Of a stretch of 64,000 nt of DNA, positions 7,803 to 14,693 are shown piece after piece; the stretch's first letter is position 1; each line of letters begins with the position of its first letter. Made by a program: the position numbers and the translations under genes. The DNA is from UBA12567 sp964598425 (GTDB lineage: Bacteria; Planctomycetota; Phycisphaerae; Phycisphaerales; SM1A02): positions 1 to 64,000 of the forward strand of contig CAZRBV010000012.1 of assembly GCA_964598425.1 (NCBI GenBank), in the 5' to 3' direction. The notes below the pieces were generated by a model that searched no databases, was not told the origin of the DNA, and saw nothing but the letters and a program-made list of their open reading frames with translations.

Positions 7803-10225
7803 GATCTGTCCTGTGCCTCATTGCCGTCCGAGCCACTCTCCGCGCCGGACAAGGCCGGAACCTGCGCCACTTGCCACGGCTCCAACAGCAGCTCGAGTTG
7901 GACGAGTGCCCGTTCATCCAACTGTCGGCGGCGATACTTCAGCCGCTCCATCATCAGTTCTGTTTCCATTCGCTCCCGCGTCGGTGGGAACATTCGGCCA
8001 GGCGGTCGGCTTCGCCGCGTGTCGACCATTCGCCTGGTCAACTCCAACCAGGCCTGACGATACTCCCCGGCATGAGTTTCTACCTTCTGCCTTTGATCTG
8101 GTCCGAGTTCAACCTGCAGGACCTCCTCCACCACTGGATCAACAGAACTCTCGTCATCGAAGATGTCTGGATACGCACTTCGCTCGTAGGCGTCTCTCAA
8201 AATGAGACCAGCATGATCCGAAACGCTCGAGATGACGTACTCGGACACGTCGCGGTTGATTGCTGCAAGATCACCCGAGATCTTTGAGAGCGCTTCCCGC
8301 CGCTTCTCCAGTCGCGATCGCATAGCGGCCCGAATCTCGGGGTCGTAATCCTTCGCGCCATCAGACCAGAGCTTTTGCTCCAGCTTTTGAATCGCGCTAA
8401 TCCGTTCGGCGGAGTCTTCGATCAACGGCTCTACTTCCGCCTCATATCCAACGAGCCCATCCAGCACGACACCACGCTCGGCTTCCGTCAGCTGCGATGG
8501 GTCGAGAGCCAACACGACTGCTGTGAGATCAATATTGGCCTCGGGCGACTGCGACCGCCAATCACGCCCCGCCACGCGGGCGCGACGGCGTGATCGCTCC
8601 ATGGCAGCCCGTACCCGCTCAACACGCTCGCGGTCTATCTCCGCTGGCAAAGCGAGCGCCAAGTCCGTAAACAATTCAGACTCCAAAGCATCCAGAGCGA
8701 TCGCCGCATCGGCTCGAATGTCTCGCCAACGAGCCCGGCGGTCATACCAAGTCTGCTCCTCATCACGCTCTCCGTCACGCTCAATGGCATCTCCGGCACG
8801 CTTTTGCAGCATCGACTCTGACTTCGTTTCATAGTCACCGTGCATCACACGCATCAGATCAATCGTGTCATCATCGGCCCCCAGCCATCGCCCGAAATTC
8901 TCAACCTGCTCGGCGGTCAGAGGGGCAGCACGCAGCTTTGCGGCAGCATCCTCTTTGGAAACAGCCGTGGTACCACCACCACCTCCACCGCCCGAGAGAC
9001 TGTCTCCGAACTTCGATGCCTTCGTCGAGTCCTCCTCTTCGCCGTGGGCAGCCAACACTGCTTCGGCCGCGTCCACCAGACTTGCCCGGCGAGCATCCAA
9101 CTGTTCGATGCGTGAATCAGCATCGGTAGGCGTCTCACCTTCAAGCTGGGCCATCGTGCGGTACGTATTACGAGTGTCGATCGCAGCAACATAGGTTGGG
9201 ACAAGCGACGCCCACTTCTCATCAAGCGTCTCGATAGCGGCGTTCACATCACCCGCTTCGGGCGTGTCGCCAAGCCGCGTCTTGAGCTTGGCGAGTCGCC
9301 CGCGAATGTCCCGAACACCACGATCGACCTCTCGATAGCCCGACTGAACAAACCGAACTCGCAGGTCTGCCGCTTGCTCTGGGGGAAGAACTTCCATCAG
9401 TTTGGACCATGCCCGCCTGTTCTCCCGGCTGACAACAGCCGCTTTCTCCTGCAGCGGCTTCGAGAGCACGTCGAAAAGGGACTTGAGTTCTTCCTGCCGG
9501 GCTTCATCGCCAAAGAACTGCATCATCGACGCCATGTCCATGTCGCGCAAGCCAAGCCGATCGATCTCGTCGAGCACTTTCTCAATCGCGTCGACTCCGG
9601 CGGACTCGAATCGATTCAGCGCTGCAAGCGTCTTCTTCGCATGGTCAGCGAGTATCTCATCAACCAGTAGCTCGACCTCAACCTCCACCTCGATACGGCG
9701 CATGATTCCGAAAAGATCTGGCGAAGCGCCTTCGTTGATCTCGCCGACCATATTGCGATGGAGCAGAGAGAGTCTCGCGAGCGCTCGCCTCTGCTTCTCC
9801 TGCTCCAGTCGTATCAGTTGTGACTCGCCGAGAAGCGGAACGATGCCCTCGAAGAATTCATCATCGATTCGCCCGAAGGCGTGAATAGCACGGAGTGACT
9901 TCCGCACGAGATCCATGACTTCCTTGCGGGAGGGTATCTCGATTTCGCCACCCCACCATTGCACACGGGTCACCACATCCATCAGGTGATCCATGACAGC
10001 CTTGACATCCTTCTCCTGCAGTTCCTCGAAGGCGAGGTTGTACGCCTCATATCGAGACAGAACGGCCAACCGCTGATCACGGGCGAGGTCCAGCTCGTCA
10101 GCGATGACCCGAACATCCTGCACCGTCATGGGCTGGACAAAAAACGGGTAATCCTGCGCAGATGCGGGAAGCACCGCTGTCCCAAGCATGACCAACGCCG
10201 CCACAATTCGAAACATGCTCGCCAT
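7799..10225 (-). CDS. Large secreted alpha-helical protein of unknown function, internally duplicated
   Basis: The product has 808 residues. Start chosen at ATG 10225: GGAGGT sits 8 bases upstream and a signal peptide follows (VAALVMLGTAVLPASAQ); the longer open frame upstream runs through a tandem repeat. The mature chain is almost entirely charged helix, likely coiled-coil in parts (EVEVEVELLVDEILADHA). A poly-Gly linker (GGGGGGG, about residue 410) separates two halves that start alike: MTVQDVRVIADELDL with SRYEAYN, and LTAEQVENFGRWLGA with HGDYETK. This suggests an old duplication. It heads the four-gene operon ending in truncated hemoglobin. I recognise no family. Confidence 0.75.
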   Translation of the reverse strand: MASMFRIVAALVMLGTAVLPASAQDYPFFVQPMTVQDVRVIADELDLARDQRLAVLSRYEAYNLAFEELQEKDVKAVMDHLMDVVTRVQWWGGEIEIPSRKEVMDLVRKSLRAIHAFGRIDDEFFEGIVPLLGESQLIRLEQEKQRRALARLSLLHRNMVGEINEGASPDLFGIMRRIEVEVEVELLVDEILADHAKKTLAALNRFESAGVDAIEKVLDEIDRLGLRDMDMASMMQFFGDEARQEELKSLFDVLSKPLQEKAAVVSRENRRAWSKLMEVLPPEQAADLRVRFVQSGYREVDRGVRDIRGRLAKLKTRLGDTPEAGDVNAAIETLDEKWASLVPTYVAAIDTRNTYRTMAQLEGETPTDADSRIEQLDARRASLVDAAEAVLAAHGEEEDSTKASKFGDSLSGGGGGGGTTAVSKEDAAAKLRAAPLTAEQVENFGRWLGADDDTIDLMRVMHGDYETKSESMLQKRAGDAIERDGERDEEQTWYDRRARWRDIRADAAIALDALESELFTDLALALPAEIDRERVERVRAAMERSRRRARVAGRDWRSQSPEANIDLTAVVLALDPSQLTEAERGVVLDGLVGYEAEVEPLIEDSAERISAIQKLEQKLWSDGAKDYDPEIRAAMRSRLEKRREALSKISGDLAAINRDVSEYVISSVSDHAGLILRDAYERSAYPDIFDDESSVDPVVEEVLQVELGPDQRQKVETHAGEYRQAWLELTRRMVDTRRSRPPGRMFPPTRERMETELMMERLKYRRRQLDERALVQLELLLEPWQVAQVPALSGAESGSDGNEAQDRS

Positions 10226-10253
10226 GCCACAGCACCTCCATCGATCTCCCTGC

Positions 10254-10291
10254 CCCCCATTGTAGGGCACAGCCCCCATTGTAGGGCACAG
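10254..10291 (-). repeat. Tandem 19-bp duplication containing a -10-like box
   Basis: Two exact adjacent copies of a 19-mer (10254-10272 and 10273-10291) lie 29 bases upstream of the start of the helical-protein gene. Read on the minus strand, each copy contains TACAAT, close to a sigma-70 -10 hexamer. No good -35 was found at normal spacing, so promoter function is only a guess. Confidence 0.8.
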
Positions 10292-10357
10292 CCAATGCTC
10301 AGTTTCACGAACCCCCTTCCTGCTGTTCACCTCTCCTGATTGCGCCACAAACGCACA

Positions 10358-10381
10358 CGGCGAGCCCTGTTGGGCTCGCCG
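10358..10381 (-). terminator. Probable intrinsic terminator of the B12-binding-fold gene
   Basis: CGGCGAGCCC and its exact complement form a 10-bp perfect stem with a 4-base loop, 70 bases downstream of the minus-strand gene ending at 10451. On the minus strand it is followed by TGTGCGTTTGTG, a weak rather than strong T tract, so confidence is moderate. Confidence 0.55.
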
Positions 10382-10450
10382 CACGCGGAGAGAGGAGAAA
10401 GAGTTTGTATCGACTCCGGCGCCATCACCGCCAAAGTCGCTGCTGAAGTA

Positions 10451-11146
10451 TCAGGCGGCAGCGCGAGTCCGACCAACCGTTCGCTGTTCGGCAGTGGCGC
10501 GGCGTTCCGGCTCTGTGTTCATGCACTTGATCATGCCGGCGGGCGTATCAGACCAGATGTCGGCGCCGATCTCCTGAGCCAGGCCGTCTGCTCGTGAGAA
10601 CACGCCGCCACCGACTGCGATTTGCGTCTCGGGGCATGCGCCGACCTCGCGGATCGTATCGATAAGCCGTCGAATGTTTGGCGCATCACACGCTGCCGAT
10701 GAGAACATCAGCAGCACGTCGGGACGCTGCTCTTGGACAGCTCCAAGCAGTTCGTCATAGGCGATTCCGCCACCACCGAAGGACACGCTGTATCCACCGG
10801 CTTCGGCCAGATCGGCAACCATCTGCGCCGCAAGATCATCGGCTTCGGTATCACCACAGAAAAGCATCAGCGAGCGGCCATTGCGGTCAGCCTGCTCGTA
10901 GCACGCCTGCGCCTGATCAACCAGGCTTCGCAGCAGACGTGTCGCATAGTGATGCGCCAGTGTCGTCAATTGGTCACGGCGAAACAGATCGTTCACCATG
11001 TCGAGCAGCGGCCAGTAGACCTCCTGCGTCATCGTTTCGGGCGCGAGTCCTTCGATCATCCACTCGCGGACGGTGCTTCGTGCACCGTTCCGGTCGCCGG
11101 TGATGAGCATCGGAAAGAGGCGTTCCACCATCGCCTGGGTATTCAC
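10451..11146 (-). CDS. Cobalamin-binding-domain-like protein lacking the cobalt-ligand His
   Basis: This is a 231-residue cytoplasmic protein. The GTG start at 11146 has AAGGAG about 8 bases upstream. Residues about 1-85 form a helical cap like B12-binding_2 (VYWPLLDMVNDLFRRDQLTT). Residues about 90-215 form a Rossmann-like domain (LMLFCGDTEADDLAAQMVADL, VLLMFSSAA, IAVGGGVF, GADIWSDT), as in methionine synthase or CarH/MerR-type B12 sensors. At the position of the usual DxHxxG cobalt-binding loop the sequence reads GDTEADD, with no His. It may bind B12 base-on, bind another ligand, or be structural. It is monocistronic, with a terminator-like hairpin downstream. Confidence 0.75.
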   Translation of the reverse strand: MNTQAMVERLFPMLITGDRNGARSTVREWMIEGLAPETMTQEVYWPLLDMVNDLFRRDQLTTLAHHYATRLLRSLVDQAQACYEQADRNGRSLMLFCGDTEADDLAAQMVADLAEAGGYSVSFGGGGIAYDELLGAVQEQRPDVLLMFSSAACDAPNIRRLIDTIREVGACPETQIAVGGGVFSRADGLAQEIGADIWSDTPAGMIKCMNTEPERRATAEQRTVGRTRAAA

Positions 11147-11359
11147 TGGTCGGCTCCTTGAAATCCGGTTTCCTGGCCGGACAGGGTCTCGTTCATCCGC
11201 GGCAACGTCGCCGCGGCTTGTCCCCCGACACTTGCCACATCGGGAGGAGAAGCCTCGGGAAGTCAGGAGTTTTCGGTTGCGTCAAAAACGCGGCTTATCG
11301 GATGGCCAGCGCACCGGTTGCGCCGCCTGCCCGAGGACGTCCGAGAAACAGCGTCGTGC

Positions 11360-12784
11360 TCAGAAGGTGGCTGATCGTGGCGTGCGGGGATACGGAATCA
11401 CATCCCGCACGTTGGCCATTCCGGTTGCATAGGCAATGGTCCGCTCAAAGCCGAGGCCAAACCCCGCATGGGGAACCGTGCCGTACTTGCGAAGATCGCG
11501 ATACCACCAATAGTCGGCAGCGTCGAGCCCCATTTCAGCGATGCGCTGATCGAGAACGTCCAGTCGCTCTTCCCGCTGCGAACCACCGATGATTTCACCG
11601 ATGCCTGGCGCCAGCACGTCCATTGCAGCAACGGTTCGACCGTCATCGTTCTGACGCATATAGAACGCCTTGATGTCTCTGGGATAATTCATCAGCACGA
11701 CGGGTCGCCCCACATGCTCCTCGGTAAGCCAACGCTCGTGCTCGCTCTGCAAGTCGACGCCCCAGGAAACGGGGTATTCGAACTTCGTCCCCTTCGCAAC
11801 AGCGCTCTCCAACAACGCTATGGCATCGGTGTAGTCCATCCGTTCAAAGGAGGCCTCGACAAACGTCTCCAGGCGATCAATGCACGTCTTGTCTATTCGA
11901 TCTCTGAAGAATCCCATGTCGTCCGGTAGTTCGGAGAGAAGCGATGTAAAGATGGACTTCAAGAAGTCCTCAGCCAAGTCGGCATCGTCGTTGAGATCTG
12001 CAAATGCGATTTCCGGCTCGATCATCCAGAACTCAGCAAGATGCCGCGATGTGTTCGAATTCTCAGCCCGGAAGGTGGGCCCGAATGTGTACACCTTTGA
12101 CAGGGCCAGGCAATAGGCCTCGACATTGAGTTGCCCGGACACGGTCAGATTCGTATCTCGGCCAAAGAAGTCCTGCGAAAAGTCAATACCGCCATCTTCG
12201 GTCCGAGGAAGGTTTTCAAGATCCAGCGTGGAGACTCGAAACATCTCGCCAGCGCCTTCGCAGTCGCTCCCTGTGATGATCGGCGTATGAACCCAGTAGA
12301 AACCGTTTTCATGGAAGTACCGATGAACAGCCTGCGCCAGACAGTGCCGAACGCGGGCGATCGCTGAAAACGTGTTGGTTCGGACTCGCAAGTGAGCGAC
12401 GTCGCGCAAGTACTCGAACGTATGACGCTTGGCAGGAACAGGGTATGTATCCGGATCCTCGACCCAGCCAACCACCTCGACGCGGTCTGCGAGAACTTCG
12501 ACCGACTGGCCCTTCCCTTTGGACTCCACAACCTCCCCGGTGCAGATCACAGAACAACCCGTCGTCAGACTCTGAACCTCGGACGCATAGTTATCCAGTT
12601 CACCTGGCGCGACGACCTGCACAGCGTCGAAGCAGCTGCCGTCATGGACCTGCAGAAATGACAGCCCAGCCTTTGAATCGCGGCGGGTACGAATCCAACC
12701 GTGGACCCGCACACGGTCGCCGCGTGCGCACCCACTGCATGCCAGGAGATTCTTGACGCGGACCTGTACTGCTGAGTCGGACAT
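11360..12784 (-). CDS. asnS: Asparaginyl-tRNA synthetase
   Basis: This 474-residue class IIb aminoacyl-tRNA synthetase charges tRNA-Asn in the cytoplasm. The N-terminal OB-fold anticodon-binding domain is clear (VRVHGWIRTRRDSKAGLSFL). The catalytic domain shows the AsnRS-type motif 2 (FRAENSNTSRHLAEFWM) and motif 3 (GFGLGFERTI, with the ATP-binding Arg). The stretch YWVHTPIITGSDCEGAGEMF is typical of AsnRS rather than AspRS. Start chosen at ATG 12784 (TTGGAG upstream); the in-frame extension to 12853 is Pro-rich and has no ribosome site. Length is close to the usual 466 residues. It stands alone, preceded upstream by the repeat-filled intergenic region. Confidence 0.96.
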   Translation of the reverse strand: MSDSAVQVRVKNLLACSGCARGDRVRVHGWIRTRRDSKAGLSFLQVHDGSCFDAVQVVAPGELDNYASEVQSLTTGCSVICTGEVVESKGKGQSVEVLADRVEVVGWVEDPDTYPVPAKRHTFEYLRDVAHLRVRTNTFSAIARVRHCLAQAVHRYFHENGFYWVHTPIITGSDCEGAGEMFRVSTLDLENLPRTEDGGIDFSQDFFGRDTNLTVSGQLNVEAYCLALSKVYTFGPTFRAENSNTSRHLAEFWMIEPEIAFADLNDDADLAEDFLKSIFTSLLSELPDDMGFFRDRIDKTCIDRLETFVEASFERMDYTDAIALLESAVAKGTKFEYPVSWGVDLQSEHERWLTEEHVGRPVVLMNYPRDIKAFYMRQNDDGRTVAAMDVLAPGIGEIIGGSQREERLDVLDQRIAEMGLDAADYWWYRDLRKYGTVPHAGFGLGFERTIAYATGMANVRDVIPYPRTPRSATF

Positions 12785-13002
12785 TCGGAGCTCCAATGAC
12801 GAAGGTGAGGGGGCTGGGGGAGGGAGCATCCATGCCAGTGGGGCTCCCGTCAAGGTTTCGCCTCGTCAGAACAGCATTCCTTCCCTATGCCTGTTGAGGC
12901 CGGACGCCATGGGGCCCCCACCGGCGGGCGATCTCCAACCCGCCAGAACGGCAGGTTGGGCGACTGGCCTTCGAGACTGGACGGCCCCGACCTGGAGGAT
13001 GC

Positions 13003-13112
13003 GGGCCCGCTGGACGATCTCGGAGAGGGAATTGGTGGGTGTCCTCAATCTGACCACGGGCCCGCTGGACGATCTCGGAGAGGGAATGGGTGGGTGTCCT
13101 CAATCTGACCAC
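13003..13112 (+). repeat. Tandem 55-bp direct repeat
   Basis: Two adjacent 55-base units (13003-13057 and 13058-13112) differ at a single base. Each starts GGGCCCGCTGGACGATCTCG and ends with the GGTGGGTGTCC / CAATCTG module described for the surrounding cluster. It is intergenic, between asnS and the receiver-like gene. Confidence 0.95.
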
Positions 13113-13229
13113 TCAATCTGACCAATCTGATCCCGCAATCTGAGCCGCGAAAAATGGGATCGGTGGGTGTCCACAATCTGGGCACTGCGTGAAACCTGGT
13201 GGGTGTCCGCAATCTGGGAACGCAATCTG
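13034..13229 (+). repeat. Intergenic repeat cluster, GGTGGGTGTCC-N-CAATCTG module (locus A)
   Basis: The 19-base module GGTGGGTGTCC, one variable base, CAATCTG occurs four times on the plus strand: 13034-13052, 13089-13107, 13162-13180 and 13198-13216. Four extra CAATCTG words lie at 13114, 13123, 13136 and 13223. Spacing is irregular, unlike CRISPR. The region 12785-13352 has no convincing gene; apart from this cluster I see nothing else in it. A related minus-strand cluster lies at 57128-57255. Confidence 0.9.
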
Positions 13230-13352
13230 GGCAGCCTCAACCCTCTCCTGCCCCCTCCAAATCGCCCTCAAGAGCCAAAAAGGGTTACGGATGGCGATTT
13301 CGGCACGCTGCTTGCACATCAGAAGCGGCGGTCAGTCCGCCAAGAACGAGTC

Positions 13353-13820
13353 ATGCAGCACGCAATCCCCCAATCCGGCACCCCCCGACTCAACCTCCTG
13401 CTTTCATATGGCGGGTGGCGAGAACACGCGGCTGTCAAGCAGATCCCCCGGCTGCTTGAGCCGATGGGCATTCACGCCCTGGAGGCTGACACCGGCGAGG
13501 AAGCTGCCTCGCTGATCAAGCATGAGCCGGTACACATTGCGGTCGTGGATCTGGAGATTCCCCTCCATCAGGACCACCGTGGTGGCGCCGCAGGACCGCG
13601 AATCCTGCAACTTCTCAGGCGGCTCGACCCAGCGCCGCCGACAATCGTCGTCAGACCACGCCAGGCCAGCGGCCGGGAAGATGCCCGCGGCCTCGCCGCA
13701 TCCCTCCGGGAGGGCGCCTTTGCTGTCATCGACCGCCCCCTCCACCTCGAAGTACTTCTCCAAACGCTGCAGCGAGTGCTGCGGCGTCACTATCACGACT
13801 CATGGCCCACTGCTTCGTAG
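13353..13820 (+). CDS. Degenerate response-regulator receiver protein upstream of groES
   Basis: The 155-residue product begins at ATG 13353; the open frame extends upstream through the repeat cluster, which I consider non-coding. The order of elements follows a CheY-like receiver: LNLLLSYGG, the helix PRLLEPMGIHALEADTGEEA, then VHIAVVDLEIPL with the Asp at the phospho-acceptor site, a Thr-Ile-Val-Val strand, and GAFAVIDRPLHLEVLLQTL. However, the acidic pair normally after strand 1 is missing (SYGG), and the conserved Lys before the last Pro is Arg. It is therefore probably a pseudo-receiver without an output domain. It ends 64 bases before groES and may be co-transcribed. No strong ribosome site is visible. 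Confidence 0.6.
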   Translation: MQHAIPQSGTPRLNLLLSYGGWREHAAVKQIPRLLEPMGIHALEADTGEEAASLIKHEPVHIAVVDLEIPLHQDHRGGAAGPRILQLLRRLDPAPPTIVVRPRQASGREDARGLAASLREGAFAVIDRPLHLEVLLQTLQRVLRRHYHDSWPTAS

Positions 13821-13884
13821 CAGCAACAGAAACAGAGACCAAGACCGCTGGCCAAGCAGCCAGCTCTGGAAGGAGAGCCCGCAC

Positions 13885-14175
13885 ATGAACGTCAAACCCC
13901 TCGGAGACAAGGTGCTCGTCAAGCGAGCCGAGGCCCGGGATCGAACCGAGTCTGGGCTGTATCTGCCCGAGTCAGCCAAGGACAAGCCGCGTGAAGGCAA
14001 AGTCATGGCAACCGGCGCTGGCCTGCTCAACAAGGAAACAGGCGAGTACATGCCTTTCAGCATCAAGAAGGGTGATCGCGTGCTGTTCACCTCCTACGCC
14101 GGTACCGAAGTCAAAATCGACGGCACCGAATACCTGATCATGACCGAGGATGACATCCTCGGAATTGTGGACTGA
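13885..14175 (+). CDS. groES: Co-chaperonin GroES
   Basis: This 96-residue lid subunit closes the GroEL cage. The start MNVKPLGDKVLVKRAE is the standard family N-terminus, and EYLIMTEDDILGIVD the standard C-terminus. The mobile loop region (RTESGLYLPESAKDKP) that contacts GroEL is present. Length is normal. A strong ribosome site (AAGGAGAG) precedes the ATG. It is followed after 11 bases by the first of two small genes that separate it from groEL. No CIRCE operator was found upstream, so heat control is not explained by the sequence seen. Confidence 0.97.
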   Translation: MNVKPLGDKVLVKRAEARDRTESGLYLPESAKDKPREGKVMATGAGLLNKETGEYMPFSIKKGDRVLFTSYAGTEVKIDGTEYLIMTEDDILGIVD

Positions 14176-14186
14176 GTATCACTCTC

Positions 14187-14414
14187 ATGGAACGCGGCCC
14201 CATTCTTCGAGTACTCACTGAAATGGTCGGCACCTCCGCCGAACTTGACATCGTGCTCAACGGCGATCACGAACCGATCGAGCTGCGCAATGTCACGGCT
14301 GTTGAGCCGCTGCACAGCTCGCATGGGATCAAGATCACGACGCGATCCAACACCATTTGGATCGACTCCAGCCACGTCTCGGCGATGTGGCAAGCACGGA
14401 TGGATGGGAGCTGA
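14187..14414 (+). CDS. Small protein between groES and groEL, possible Sm-like barrel (copy 1)
   Basis: This 75-residue protein has no assigned family. The predicted pattern is one short helix (ILRVLTEMVG) then about five beta strands (ELDIVL, PIELRNVTAVE, GIKITTRS, TIWIDSSHVSAMW), the layout of Sm/Hfq-like or SH3-like barrels. It aligns over nearly its whole length with the next gene: both read L-R-hydrophobic, then L-x-V, then G-x-I-K-[IL]-T, then D-x-x-[HR]-[IV]-S. The ribosome site is weak. It sits 11 bases after groES and 6 bases before its paralogue, in the same orientation, so it is very likely part of the chaperonin transcript. Function unknown. Confidence 0.7.
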   Translation: MERGPILRVLTEMVGTSAELDIVLNGDHEPIELRNVTAVEPLHSSHGIKITTRSNTIWIDSSHVSAMWQARMDGS

Positions 14415-14420
14415 CCCGCA

Positions 14421-14642
14421 ATGGATTGCGAGCAACTCAGATTGGCCTTTCGCAGTCTGAACGGGCTCCGCGATCTCCGGGTCCGGTTTGAGTCCGCCGA
14501 TGACTGCCTGATTCCAAATGCGTTGCTCGTGCCTGCCGAAGAAGACGGGCTTATCAAACTCACCGACGGTTCCACCGAGTACGTCCTCGACATCAACCGA
14601 ATCTCCTGGATTGAAATACGCCCACCTGCGGCCTCACATTGA
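14421..14642 (+). CDS. Small protein between groES and groEL, possible Sm-like barrel (copy 2)
   Basis: This 73-residue protein is paralogous to the preceding one. Sequence seen: helix QLRLAFRSLNGL, strands DLRVRFES, IPNALLVPAE, GLIKLTDGS, YVLDINRISWIEI. The ending YVLDINRISWIEI resembles the Sm2 motif region of Hfq (YKHAISTV) in pattern, but this is inference from shape and not a family match. GGGAG lies about 10 bases upstream of the ATG. It ends 51 bases before groEL, where groEL has its own ribosome site. No function is claimed. Confidence 0.7.
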   Translation: MDCEQLRLAFRSLNGLRDLRVRFESADDCLIPNALLVPAEEDGLIKLTDGSTEYVLDINRISWIEIRPPAASH

Positions 14643-14693
14643 CAGAACCCCACGCCACTGCACATCCGCAGCGGCCAGGAAGGAACAGAGACC

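Noticed and set aside
13003..13229. CRISPR array
   Set aside because: Repeat units are irregularly spaced, some are in direct tandem without spacers, and no cas genes are in the window.
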